Of a stretch of 61,061 bases of DNA, positions 8,872 through 17,614 are shown piece by piece. The notes under the pieces were generated by a model. That model saw only the letters and a list, made by a program, of their open reading frames with translations. It did not search any database and had not been told where the DNA came from. A program made the translations under genes and the position numbers. Position 1 is the stretch's first letter; each line of letters opens with the position of its first letter. Source of the DNA: Acetobacteraceae bacterium (GTDB lineage Bacteria > Pseudomonadota > Alphaproteobacteria > Acetobacterales > Acetobacteraceae); contig JAIYDD010000234.1 in the NCBI GenBank assembly GCA_027487675.1, positions 1 to 61,061 of the forward strand, in the 5' to 3' direction.

Positions 8872-9843
8872 TCAGTCCTCCAGCCGCACCCCGGTCAGCG
8901 CCACCATCTCCGCCCAGCGGCCGACCTCGGCGCGCTGGAAGGTCGCGAAATCGGCCGGGCCCTGCGGGGCCAGCGTGAAGCCCGCGGCGGCCAGGCGGCG
9001 CTGCACCTCCGCCTCCTCCAGCGTGCCGAGGAAGGCGCGCGACAGGCGCTCGGCCTGGGCGGCGGGCAGGCCGGGCGGCGCGAACAGGCCGAACCAGGCA
9101 TCGACCGCGATGAAGGGGAAGCCCGATTCGGCCGCGGTCGGGATGTCGGGGAAGTCGGCCAGCCGGGCCGGCGCGCCGACCGACAGCGCGCGCAGCCGCC
9201 CGTCGCGGATCAGCGCGGCGACGGTGGGGAAGGTGGCGACGTAGAAATCGACGATGCCCGCCACCGTGTCGGTCGCCGCCGGCGCGGCGCCGCGATAGGG
9301 CACGTGGGTGGCATTCATCCCCGTCCGCCGCACCAGCGTCTCCGCGATCACGTGGCTGGCCGACCCGGCCTGGGAGGAGGCGTAGGTCACGCGGCCCGTC
9401 CGCCCCATCTCGACCAGCGCGGCCATGGTGGCGGCGCGCGAATTGGCCGGCACCACGGTGGCGTGGTGGACGGTGCCCATGCGCGCGATCGGGGTGAAGC
9501 CGTCGACCACATGGAAGGGCAGGCGGGCCATCATGTGCTGGTTCGAGGCATGGGTCTGGTTGTGGCCGACCATCAGCGTCAGCCCGTCCGCCGCGCTGCG
9601 GTGCGTCGCTTCCGCCCCGATCACGCCGCCGCCGCCGGCACGGTTGTCGATCACCACCGGCTGGCCGAGCGCCGCGGCGGCGCGTTCGCCGGTGACGCGG
9701 GCCAGGATGTCGGTCGGGCCGCCGGGCGGGGCGGGCACGATCAGCCGGATCGGCCGGTCGGACTGCGCCAGGGCGCGGCGCGGGGCGGGCAGCGCGGCGG
9801 CCGCCAGGGCGGCGGCGGCAAGGGCGCGGCGGCGGATCTTCAT
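8872..9843 (-). CDS. TctC/Bug-family periplasmic solute receptor
   Basis: A 323-residue tripartite-tricarboxylate-type substrate-binding protein. The signal peptide (M-K-I-R-R-R, an Ala-rich core, cleavage near A-L-A-Q at about residue 26) is followed by family motifs: P-I-R-L-I-V-P-A-P-P-G-G-P-T-D, and P-V-V-I-D-N-R-A-G-G-G-G. These receptors bind carboxylates. Many are orphans without adjacent TctAB membrane genes, as here. The ATG at 9843 has a good ribosome site (GGGAGGAA) and marks the signal peptide. The ligand is unknown. Confidence 0.93.
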   Translation of the reverse strand: MKIRRRALAAAALAAAALPAPRRALAQSDRPIRLIVPAPPGGPTDILARVTGERAAAALGQPVVIDNRAGGGGVIGAEATHRSAADGLTLMVGHNQTHASNQHMMARLPFHVVDGFTPIARMGTVHHATVVPANSRAATMAALVEMGRTGRVTYASSQAGSASHVIAETLVRRTGMNATHVPYRGAAPAATDTVAGIVDFYVATFPTVAALIRDGRLRALSVGAPARLADFPDIPTAAESGFPFIAVDAWFGLFAPPGLPAAQAERLSRAFLGTLEEAEVQRRLAAAGFTLAPQGPADFATFQRAEVGRWAEMVALTGVRLED

Positions 9844-9989
9844 CTCGGTTCCTCCCGGGCGTGAGCACGTCGTCTCGCAACGCACGATGGGCCGGTCAAG
9901 AGCGCGTCAGCCTACAACCTTCCGTTGCAAGGCCCCGGCCGACTCTGCCAGGATATGACCGACGCGCAATGTCGCGAGGGAGGTTGAGG

Positions 9990-10175
9990 ATGGACGTCCA
10001 GGATCTCGCCGCGCCCGCGGCCGAGAGGCCGCCGGCGCCTGCCGACCCCGACCGGCGCCCGGTGGCGCCGCCGGAGCCGGCGACGCCGCGTGCGCTGTGG
10101 CCGACCTTCATGCGGCGCACGCTCGACGAGGACCTGTTGCGCGCCGAGGCGCCGCGGCCGCGGCCGCGCCCCTGA
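9990..10175 (+). CDS. Small proline-rich protein of unknown function
   Basis: A 61-residue protein preceded by a strong ribosome site (GAGGGAGG, 7-8 bases from the ATG at 9990), which is the main evidence that it is real. The composition is Pro, Ala and Arg rich with a short amphipathic centre, A-L-W-P-T-F-M-R-R-T-L-D-E-D-L-L. No family was recognised and there is no signal peptide or membrane segment. It lies divergently from the TctC gene and converges on the hybrid kinase. An in-frame ATG at 9969 has a weaker ribosome site. Confidence 0.55.
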   Translation: MDVQDLAAPAAERPPAPADPDRRPVAPPEPATPRALWPTFMRRTLDEDLLRAEAPRPRPRP

Positions 10176-10239
10176 CCGGGCCACGCGGCGGGGCGGCAAG
10201 CCGGCCGCGCGCCCGCAGGCGCCGCGGTGTCCGCTGCCG

Positions 10240-12798
10240 CTACGCCGCCGCCGGGCGCGTCAGCCGCGCCACCAAATCCGCCAGCTCCTCCTGCCGGTAG
10301 GGCTTGGCCATCCGGGTCAGCCAGGCGCCCGCCGAGGCCGGCAGTTCCGCGAAGCCGGTGACCAGCGCGACCGGCAGCCCCGGCCGGTCGCGCCGCAGTT
10401 GCTCGGCCAGTTCCAGCCCCGTCATCCCCGGCATGGCGAAGTCGGTCAGCACCAGGTCGAAGCCGGGCTGCGCGGCGAGCAGCGCCAGCGCCTCCGCCGC
10501 CGAGGCTGCGGCCACCGCGCGGTGGCCCAGATCCTCCAGCATCATCGCCGTGCCGGCCAGCACCAGCGGATCGTCGTCCACCACCAGCACCCGGCAAGCC
10601 GGCGCGCGCGGCCCGGCGGCGAGGCGCGGCTGCGCCGGCTCGGCCAGCGCAGCGCCCTCCGCGATCGGCAGCCAGATCGCCACCGTGGTGCCCGCGCCCG
10701 GGCGGCTGGACAGCGCCAGCCCGCCGCCCGACTGCTCCGCCAGGCCCTGCACCATGGACAGGCCGAGGCCCGAGCCATGCCCGGCGCCCTTGGTGGTGAA
10801 GAAGGGCTCCGTCGCGCGCGCCAGCACCTGCGGGTCCATCCCCGTCCCGGTGTCCCGCACCTCGAGCCGCAGGTAGCGCCCGGCCAGCAGCCGCGCCGGC
10901 GCGCCCGGGCCCGGCGCTTCGGCCGATCCCGCCGTGATCTCCACCACGCCGCCGGCCGGCATCGCGTCCCGCGCATTGACCACCAGGTTGAGCAGCGCGA
11001 GCTCCAGCTGGTTCGCATCCGCCAGCGCCGGCGGCAGGCCTTCGGGCACGGCGATCCGCAGCGTCGTCGTCGGCCCCGCCGAGCGTTCCAGCAGCGACCG
11101 CAGCCCGGCCACCAGCTCCCGCATGTCGAGCGGCTGCGGCCGCAATTCCTGCCGCCGCGCGAAGGCCAGCAGCCGTTGCGTCAGCGCCGCGCCGCGTTCG
11201 GCGCCCTGCTGCGCGCCATCGATCAGCCGCAGCAGCCGCGGCTCCTCCGGCAGTCGCTTGCGCAGCAAAGCGAGGTTGCCGAGCACCGCCATCAGCAGGT
11301 TGTTGAAGTCGTGCGCGACGCCGCCGGTCAGCTGGCCGAGCGCCTCCATCTTCTGGGATTCGCGCAGCCGCGCCTCCGCGGCCTTCAGCTCGGTCAGGTC
11401 GTGGCCCTCGGGCATCAGCAGCGTGATGCGGCCCTGCGGGTCGCGCATCGGGCGCAGCGAGAAGTCGATGGTGGCGAGCCGGCCGCCCTTGCCGCGCACC
11501 ACCGCCTCGTAGCGTTGCGGCTCGCCTTCAGCCGCAGCGGCGATGGCGGCGCGCAGCCGGGCCTGCTCGGCCTCCCCGGTGTCCCACCAGGAGAGCGTCC
11601 AGAAGGGTCGGCCGACGGCCTGTTCGCGCGTCAGGCCGCCGAAGGCCAGCGCCGTCTCGTTCGCTTCCAGCAGCGTGCCGTCGGGCGTCAGCAGACCGAT
11701 GAACTGGAAGGTGCTGTCGAACAGCGCGCGCAGCCGCGTCTCCCGCTCCACCAGCGCGTCGCGCGCCGCGGCGAGGTCGCGCGTCCGCGCCTCCACCCGG
11801 CGTTCCAGCTCCGTCGCCGCGTCGCGCAGCCCGGCATTGGCCGAGGCGAGCGCCGCCCGCGCCTCCCCCTCGCGCCGGACCAGGCGGATGGCGAAGCCGG
11901 CGAGCAGCAACAGCACCAGCGCGGCGGCGCCGATCACGCCGACCGACCAGCGGACGGCGCGCCGCCAGGGGGCGAGCGCTTCGGCCTCCGGCACGCTGGC
12001 CATCACCACCACGCCCCAGTGGGGCAGGCGGCGGAAGCTGGCGATGCTCGGGGCGCCGTCGATCCCGGCAGGAAGCCGCAGCGTGCCGGCCCGGACATCG
12101 GCGGAAAGCTGCGACTGCACCGGGGCCGGGATGCGCACATCGAGCCGCGTCGCCGTGAGGCCGGTGCGCGCGAGCACGCGCCCTTCCGCGTCGAACAGGC
12201 CGATCGCGGTGCCGCCCGCCGGCTCGCCATCCGGCGCGGGACGCTGGAAGAAACCGGTGCGCACCGCGACCTGCACCACGCCGTCCAGCCGGCGGTCGGC
12301 GCCGCGCAGCGCGCGGCTGTAGGTGAACAGGATCTCGTCGGTGATGCGGCTGTGCAGCGCCTCGCCCACATGCGTCTCCGCCCCGTCCGCATGCGCGCGG
12401 AACCAGCGCCGGTCGGACAGGTCGATCGCGGGCACCAGCGGCGAGGTGCTGAGCGCCACCGGCCGGCCGCCGGCATCGACCACCATCAGGTAGTCGCCGG
12501 CCATCCGCTCCGACAGGTCGCCGAGCCAGTCATGCGCATCCCCGCGGCCGCGCAGCGCCGCGCTGCCGCCGAGCGCCGCGACCCGCATGGCGACCTGGCC
12601 GGTGACGAGGTCCGAGGTCTCGAAGACGCGCTGGGCATACTGCTCCGCGACGCGCGCCAGGCCGAGCGTCGTGGCCTCGGCCTGCGCGAGCGCCGCCTGC
12701 CGCTCCTGCTCCAGCGAGGCCATGCGCAGGCCGACCATCGCGGCGAGGAAGAACACGACCATCCAAATGATGAGCGCGTTCAGGCGGTGTGGGGACAT
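10240..12798 (-). CDS. Hybrid sensor histidine kinase with receiver domain
   Basis: An 852-residue membrane sensor. Transmembrane helix near 9-31, periplasmic Cache-like region, second helix near 285-306, coiled coil, PAS at about 345-460, HisKA with G-V-A-H-D-F-N-N-L-L (His near 491), HATPase at about 600-715, and a C-terminal receiver beginning R-V-L-V-V-D-D-D at about 736. The phospho-acceptor Asp is in L-T-D-F-A-M-P-G-M near 787. H-D-F-N-N kinases with an attached receiver usually act by intramolecular relay. The ATG at 12798 is preceded by a GGGAGAG ribosome site and opens directly on the first helix. An in-frame extension to 12927 is unlikely. The signal is unknown. Confidence 0.92.
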   Translation of the reverse strand: MSPHRLNALIIWMVVFFLAAMVGLRMASLEQERQAALAQAEATTLGLARVAEQYAQRVFETSDLVTGQVAMRVAALGGSAALRGRGDAHDWLGDLSERMAGDYLMVVDAGGRPVALSTSPLVPAIDLSDRRWFRAHADGAETHVGEALHSRITDEILFTYSRALRGADRRLDGVVQVAVRTGFFQRPAPDGEPAGGTAIGLFDAEGRVLARTGLTATRLDVRIPAPVQSQLSADVRAGTLRLPAGIDGAPSIASFRRLPHWGVVVMASVPEAEALAPWRRAVRWSVGVIGAAALVLLLLAGFAIRLVRREGEARAALASANAGLRDAATELERRVEARTRDLAAARDALVERETRLRALFDSTFQFIGLLTPDGTLLEANETALAFGGLTREQAVGRPFWTLSWWDTGEAEQARLRAAIAAAAEGEPQRYEAVVRGKGGRLATIDFSLRPMRDPQGRITLLMPEGHDLTELKAAEARLRESQKMEALGQLTGGVAHDFNNLLMAVLGNLALLRKRLPEEPRLLRLIDGAQQGAERGAALTQRLLAFARRQELRPQPLDMRELVAGLRSLLERSAGPTTTLRIAVPEGLPPALADANQLELALLNLVVNARDAMPAGGVVEITAGSAEAPGPGAPARLLAGRYLRLEVRDTGTGMDPQVLARATEPFFTTKGAGHGSGLGLSMVQGLAEQSGGGLALSSRPGAGTTVAIWLPIAEGAALAEPAQPRLAAGPRAPACRVLVVDDDPLVLAGTAMMLEDLGHRAVAAASAAEALALLAAQPGFDLVLTDFAMPGMTGLELAEQLRRDRPGLPVALVTGFAELPASAGAWLTRMAKPYRQEELADLVARLTRPAAA

Positions 12799-12957
12799 GC
12801 CTCTCCCGGGCGCGGCGCTGCGCCGGGCGCCGGCGTCCGGGCCCGGGCCCGGGCCTTGCAGCGGGCCTCGATGGAGAGTGGCCCAGCGGAAGCGCGGCGG
12901 CGATGGAGGAGGCGTCGTGTCACGCAATCTTGAAGGAACCTGGCCGCCGCCGTGCCA

Positions 12958-14829
12958 TCACGCCGCGTCGAGGCGTTCCGACAGGGTGAGCCATTCCTCC
13001 TCGAGCGCCGCCACCTCCTTGGCGATGGCGCCGCGGCGCGCGGTGGCCCAGGCGATGTCCTCGGCCTTGCGCTTCGCATAGGTCTCGGGGTCGGCGAGGC
13101 GCTTCTCGATCAGCCGCGCCTCGAGGCCGAGGCGTTCCAGCAGCTTCTCGACCTCCTTCAGCCGCTGGCGCAGAGGCGCAAGCTGCGCGCGGCTTTCGGC
13201 GCGGTCGCGGCGGTCCTGCGCGGCGCGGCCGCCGGATGCCTCCCCCGCGCGGGCCGGGCCGCGCGCGCGTTCGACGAGCAGGGCGCGGTATTCGTCGAGG
13301 TCGCCTTCGAAGGACCGCACGCCACCGCCTTCCACCAGCCACAGCCGGTCGGCCACCAGCTCCACCAGGTGCGGGTCGTGGGTGATCAGCAGCACCGCGC
13401 CGGCATAGTCGGCGAGCGCCTTCACCAGCGCCTCCCGCGCATCGATGTCGAGATGGTTGGTCGGCTCGTCCAGGATCAGCAGCTGCGGCGCGTCGCGCGT
13501 GCAGAGCGCCAGCAGCAGCCGCGCCTTCTCGCCGCCCGAGCAGGCGGCGATTCGCGTTTCCGCCTTCTCGCCCGCCAGGCCGAAGCGGGCGAGCTGCGCG
13601 CGGCATTGCGTGTCCGTCGCCTTGGGCAGGGCGGCGCGCATGTGGGAGAGCGGCGTGCCCTCCGGCTCCAGCTCCTCGGCCTGGTGCTGGGCGAAGAAGC
13701 CGATGCGCAGCCTTCCGCTGCGCCGCACCTCGCCGCGGCTCGGCGCCAGCCGGCCGGCGAGCAACTTGGCGAAGGTGGACTTGCCGTTGCCGTTGGCGCC
13801 GAGCAGGGCGATGCGATCATCGGGATCGATGCGCAGCGTGACGTCGCGCAGGATGGCCGGGCCGCCATAGCCGGCCTCCGCGCGGTCGATCGCGACGATG
13901 GGGGGGGACAGCGCCTCCGGCTCGGGGAAGGCGAAGGTGGTGGGCGTGTCCTCGATCACCGCATCCAGCGGCGGCAGCTTCTCCAGCGCCTTCAGCCGCG
14001 ACTGCGCCTGCCGCGCCTTCGACGCCTTGTAGCGGAAGCGGTCCACGAAGGCCTGCATGTGCGCGCGCTGCGCGGCGACCTTGGCGCGCGTGGCTTCCTG
14101 CTGCGCGGCGCGTTCGGCCTTGATGCGCACGAAGGCCTCGAAATTGCCGGGGTAGGTGGTGATCCGCCCGCGGTCGAGATGCGCGATGATGTCGACGCCG
14201 CGATCCAGCAGCCCGCGGTCGTGGCTGACCACGATGACGGCGCCCGGAAACCTCGCCAGCCAGGCTTCCAGCCAGAGCGTCGCTTCCAGGTCGAGGTGGT
14301 TGGTCGGCTCGTCCAGCAGCAGCAGGTCGGGTTCGGGGAACAGCGCGCGGGCGAGTGCGACGCGCATCCGCCAGCCGCCGGAAAACGACGACAGCGGGCG
14401 CGCCTGCGCGGCCTCGTCGAAGCCCAGCCCCGACAGGATCGCCGCGGCGCGCGCCGGCGCGGCCTCCGCGCGGATGGCGATCAGGCGGTCATGGACCTCG
14501 GCCGCGCGGTGCGGGTCGGGCGCGCGGGCGAGCTCGGCCAGCAGCGCGGCGCGCTCGGTGTCGGCTTCCAGCACCGCGTCCAGCAGGCTCTGCGCGCCGC
14601 CCGGGGCTTCCTGCGCCACCTGGCCGAGCCGCGCGCGGCTGGCCAGCCGGATCTCCCCGCCATCGGGCTGGATCAGGCCGGTGATGGCCTTCAGCAGCGT
14701 CGACTTGCCCGCGCCGTTCCGCCCGACCAGCCCGAGCTTGCGGCCGGTGTCGAGCGTCAGGTCGGCGCCTTCCAGCAGCGCCCGTCCGGCGATGCGCAGC
14801 GTCAGGTTGCGGATGGCGAGGACCGTCAT
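12958..14829 (-). CDS. ABC-F family ATPase (YheS/Uup-like)
   Basis: A 623-residue soluble protein with two ABC cassettes and no membrane segment, typical of ABC-F ribosome-associated ATPases. First Walker A G-R-N-G-A-G-K-S-T near residue 36, S-G-G-W-R-M-R signature, and D-E-P-T-N-H-L-D. Second Walker A G-A-N-G-N-G-K-S-T near 343 and a second D-E-P-T-N-H-L-D near 457. The charged linker between cassettes would reach the ribosomal E/P site. The C-terminal 100 residues form a coiled coil. Length and the coiled-coil tail fit YheS or Uup. The subtype needs a phylogeny. A housekeeping translation role is more likely than antibiotic resistance. Confidence 0.92.
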   Translation of the reverse strand: MTVLAIRNLTLRIAGRALLEGADLTLDTGRKLGLVGRNGAGKSTLLKAITGLIQPDGGEIRLASRARLGQVAQEAPGGAQSLLDAVLEADTERAALLAELARAPDPHRAAEVHDRLIAIRAEAAPARAAAILSGLGFDEAAQARPLSSFSGGWRMRVALARALFPEPDLLLLDEPTNHLDLEATLWLEAWLARFPGAVIVVSHDRGLLDRGVDIIAHLDRGRITTYPGNFEAFVRIKAERAAQQEATRAKVAAQRAHMQAFVDRFRYKASKARQAQSRLKALEKLPPLDAVIEDTPTTFAFPEPEALSPPIVAIDRAEAGYGGPAILRDVTLRIDPDDRIALLGANGNGKSTFAKLLAGRLAPSRGEVRRSGRLRIGFFAQHQAEELEPEGTPLSHMRAALPKATDTQCRAQLARFGLAGEKAETRIAACSGGEKARLLLALCTRDAPQLLILDEPTNHLDIDAREALVKALADYAGAVLLITHDPHLVELVADRLWLVEGGGVRSFEGDLDEYRALLVERARGPARAGEASGGRAAQDRRDRAESRAQLAPLRQRLKEVEKLLERLGLEARLIEKRLADPETYAKRKAEDIAWATARRGAIAKEVAALEEEWLTLSERLDAA

Positions 14830-14977
14830 GGCGCCCGGCTATAGCCCGGCGGCGCGGGGGCGCGACAGGCCCGCCGCTCGCCTGGATGTGTCGGCCTCTG
14901 AAGCATCCGTGTGGGCCGGCCCGCCGCGCCGCCCGCTATCCCTGCCCCCGCGAGACGAGGCGCGAGGGGAACGAGGC

Positions 14978-15841
14978 ATGGCGCAGGCGGCGGTGCGGGG
15001 CGTGCAGCCCATCGGGCCCACGGGCTTCGAGGCCGAGATCGGGCGGATGGTCCCCTTCTCCCGCCTGGTCGCGGACCGGCAATCCATCGCAAGCCGCTAC
15101 CGCGCCGCCGCGCCCTATCCGCATGTCGTGCTGGACGGCGTCTTCGACCCCGCCGTGCTGGACCGCGTTGCCGCCGACTTCCCCGGCCCCGTCACGCCGC
15201 CCGGCTGGGTGCAGTACGACACGGCGAACGAAATCAAGCGCACCTCCCGCGGGCTGATCGGCGTGGCCCCCTACGCCAATGCCTTCCTCTGGCAGCTCTG
15301 CTCCGAGCCCTTCCTGGCCTTCCTGCGGGAGGTGACGGGGATCGAGGACCTGGTCGCCGACCCGATGTTCCATGGCGGCGGCCTGCACGAGAGTTTTCGG
15401 GGTGGCTGGCTCAACATCCATGCCGACTGGACGCAGCACCCGCACCTGCCGCTGGTCCGGCGGCTGAACCTGATCGTCTACCTGAACCGCGACTGGGACG
15501 AGGGCTGGGGCGGCGCGCTGGAGCTGTGGGCGCCGGGTGCCGCGCAGGCCGGCGCGCGCGTGGCGCCGCTGTTCAACCGCGCCGTGCTGTTCCCGACCAC
15601 GGCCGAGACCCTGCACGGCTTCCCCGACCCGATGCGCTGCCCGCCCGACCGCGCCCGCCGCTCCGCCAGCGTCTTCTACTGGAGCCCCGATCCGGATGCG
15701 CTGAAAGCCGGCGCGCCGATCACCTTCCTGCCCGGCCGGCGGCAGACCCGGATGAAGGCCTTCGCCCGGTCGCTGGTGCCGCCCATCGCCTTCCAGCTGC
15801 GCGACGGGCTGCGCGCCGCGCTGCGCGGCCGCCCGGCCTGA
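14978..15841 (+). CDS. 2-oxoglutarate/Fe(II)-dependent oxygenase, prolyl-hydroxylase-like
   Basis: A 287-residue protein with a double-stranded beta-helix iron site: H148-x-D150 in N-I-H-A-D-W, distal H213 in E-T-L-H-G-F, and an Arg near 228 (R-R-S-A-S-V-F-Y) to hold 2-oxoglutarate. The spacing and the [13 protein letters not shown] strand fit the 2OG-FeII_Oxy_3 / prolyl 4-hydroxylase group. The substrate could be a protein prolyl residue or a small molecule. The ATG at 14978 follows a G-rich purine stretch. The stop is 2 bases before the next gene, suggesting coupling. Confidence 0.85.
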   Translation: MAQAAVRGVQPIGPTGFEAEIGRMVPFSRLVADRQSIASRYRAAAPYPHVVLDGVFDPAVLDRVAADFPGPVTPPGWVQYDTANEIKRTSRGLIGVAPYANAFLWQLCSEPFLAFLREVTGIEDLVADPMFHGGGLHESFRGGWLNIHADWTQHPHLPLVRRLNLIVYLNRDWDEGWGGALELWAPGAAQAGARVAPLFNRAVLFPTTAETLHGFPDPMRCPPDRARRSASVFYWSPDPDALKAGAPITFLPGRRQTRMKAFARSLVPPIAFQLRDGLRAALRGRPA

Positions 15842-15843
15842 CG

Positions 15844-16446
15844 GTGGGCGCGGTCTCGCCGCGCGACGCGGTGCGGCGGCTGGCGGCGCGGGCCGCCGCC
15901 TGGCCGCCGCTGCTGCGCGACCTGGGCGCGGCGGGCGTGATGTTCTGGTCGGTCTGCCTGGGCGAGCTGCTGGTCATCCTGCTGCCGCTGCCGGCGGAGA
16001 CCGTGCTCGCGCTGCCCGGCGCGCTGGTCGCCCTGCTGGTCTTCGGCGCCCCGAGCGCATTGTTCGGGCTGCTCGGCGTGACGCTGGTGGTCACGCTGGT
16101 GGCGGCCGGCCGGCCCTTCGGCCTGTTCGGCGCCACCCCGCAGGAGGTGCTGACGCTGCTGACCATGACGGCCGGGCTGGCCACCGTGTGCCTGGCCGCG
16201 CGGGTCTGGGCGCGGCGGCTGGCGCGCCGCGCGGACCTGCTGCTGGATGCCTGCGCCGGCGACGCGCTGCGCCGGATCGCCGAGGCGGACCGGCGCGTGG
16301 CGGAGGCGGAGGCGGCGACCGGGGCCGCGCGGCTCCGGCTCGATCAGGCGCAGGCCGAGCTGCACCGCGCGCGGGCGGAGGCCGCCGCCCGCCGCGGCCG
16401 CGATGCGGCGCTGGAGGAGGCGCGGCGGTCGGAGGGCGGGATCTGA
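15844..16446 (+). CDS. Small membrane protein with C-terminal coiled coil
   Basis: A 200-residue protein read from a GTG 2 bases after the oxygenase stop. Two to three hydrophobic helices occupy roughly residues 28-100 ([32 protein letters not shown]). They are followed by a 90-residue Ala/Glu/Arg helix of coiled-coil type ([11 protein letters not shown]). No family was recognised. The tight spacing suggests it works with, or is at least made with, the oxygenase. Coding bias is strong, so the gene is probably real. Confidence 0.65.
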   Translation: MGAVSPRDAVRRLAARAAAWPPLLRDLGAAGVMFWSVCLGELLVILLPLPAETVLALPGALVALLVFGAPSALFGLLGVTLVVTLVAAGRPFGLFGATPQEVLTLLTMTAGLATVCLAARVWARRLARRADLLLDACAGDALRRIAEADRRVAEAEAATGAARLRLDQAQAELHRARAEAAARRGRDAALEEARRSEGGI

Positions 16447-17108
16447 CGGCGGCGGGATGGCCGGGCGCGCGCGCCCCCCGGCCGAGCCGGCGGCCCACGC
16501 GCTCAGGGATCGCGCACCGGCAGGTTGCGCGCCGGGACGTCGGCGGAGGTCATTCGCATCTGGCCTGCCGGGCCATCGTCGGTCCCGATGTGGCGGATCA
16601 GGCCGCTGCGGCCAGCACCAGGGCGTTGCCCTGCGGGGCAGCGTTGGGAGGGGCTGTTCGGCGCTGCCGCGTGCGTCGTCCAGGCTGGCTCCGACCCGAC
16701 GCAGCGCCAGGTCGCCGGCGATCACCGCATCGGCCGCCCCGGCGGCCTGACCGAACCGCGCCCCCGCCGGCGCCGCGCCGGCGGCCAGGAGCCATCCAGG
16801 GGCCAGCGCGCGAGCACGGATGGCGCCGTCCGGCGCCGGCGGCGCCGACCGCGAGGGACATCGTGCATGGCGCCCCCCAGGCGGGCCCGACGGCGTGGGA
16901 CCGCCGGCGCGGGCAATTCCGGACCGCGACGAGAATGGACGCGACGCCCCGCCCGGTGCGAGGCGCGTCGCCGCGCCGCCGCCGCCGAGGCTGGACTCCT
17001 GCCCCCGTCCCGCCTATGCGGCGCCCGCCCGACCGAACCGCCCGCGCGACCCCGCGCGCGGCCGCAACCCGCGCACGCCCTGCGCGTGCGCCCCACGAGG
17101 ACCGCCCC
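16447..17108. other. 662-base gene-free stretch; possible decayed minus-strand coding
   Basis: No convincing complete gene is visible on either strand. On the minus strand, three successive frames each carry a protein-like run. One includes [16 protein letters not shown] near 16740-16690. Another ends [11 protein letters not shown] near 16600. A third runs [13 protein letters not shown] to a stop near 16502. This could be a frame-shifted pseudogene or chance in GC-rich DNA. The ndk promoter should lie at the right-hand end. Confidence 0.3.
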
Positions 17109-17531
17109 ATGGCCATCGAGCGCACCTTCTCCATCCTCAAGCCCGACGCCACCCGCCGGAACCTGACCGGCAAGATCAACGCGGTGTTCGAGGAGCATGG
17201 CCTGCGCATCGTCGCCCAGAAGCGCATCCACATGACCCGCGCCCAGGCCGAGACCTTCTACGGCGTGCACCGCGAGCGCGGCTTCTTCAACGACCTCGTC
17301 TCCTTCATGATCTCCGGCCCCGTCGTGGTGCAGGTGCTGGAAGGCGAGAACGCGGTGGCGCGCCACCGCGAGATCATGGGCGCCACCAACCCGGCCAACG
17401 CGGCCGAGGGCACCATCCGCAAGATGTTCGCCGAGAGCATCGAGGCGAATTCCGTGCACGGCTCCGACAGCGCGGAGAACGCGGCGGTCGAGATCGCCTA
17501 TTTCTTCGCGGGCGCCGAGATCGTCGGCTGA
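17109..17531 (+). CDS. ndk: Nucleoside diphosphate kinase
   Basis: A 140-residue enzyme that passes phosphate from ATP to other NDPs through a phospho-His. The sequence starts [14 protein letters not shown], and the active-site His is H117 in [13 protein letters not shown] and F-Y-x-V-H are also present, and length is exact for bacterial Ndk. It stands alone behind a long gene-free stretch, with a hairpin just after the stop. Confidence 0.97.
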   Translation: MAIERTFSILKPDATRRNLTGKINAVFEEHGLRIVAQKRIHMTRAQAETFYGVHRERGFFNDLVSFMISGPVVVQVLEGENAVARHREIMGATNPANAAEGTIRKMFAESIEANSVHGSDSAENAAVEIAYFFAGAEIVG

Positions 17532-17539
17532 CCGTCCGC

Positions 17540-17564
17540 GCCGAAGCATCCGCAACGCTTCGGC
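17540..17564 (+). terminator. Hairpin after ndk
   Basis: Perfect 8-bp stem GCCGAAGC / GCTTCGGC around a 9-base loop, starting 9 bases after the ndk stop. There is no T-run after it, so it could be a weak terminator or an mRNA 3' stabiliser. Confidence 0.4.
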
Positions 17565-17580
17565 AACCAGGTCCACGCTA

Positions 17581-17610
17581 GCCTTCCGCCGTGACGCTCC
17601 GGCGGAAGGC
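17581..17610 (+). promoter_or_regulatory. Hairpin covering the chemoreceptor ribosome-binding site
   Basis: A perfect 11-bp inverted repeat, GCCTTCCGCCG (17581-17591) and CGGCGGAAGGC (17600-17610), with an 8-base loop. The right arm contains the GGCGGAAGG Shine-Dalgarno sequence, 5 bases from the ATG at 17615. If folded in the mRNA it would hide the ribosome site. It could also act as the second part of an ndk terminator, but no T-run follows. Confidence 0.5.
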
Positions 17611-17614
17611 CTGC

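Noticed and set aside
6727-9864. A 1045-codon plus-strand open frame opposite the sensor kinase and TctC genes
   Set aside because: Low-complexity Arg/Gln/His-rich translation with no domain, antisense to two clear genes.
10090-12933. A 947-codon plus-strand open frame
   Set aside because: It is antisense to the hybrid kinase, which has all domain motifs.
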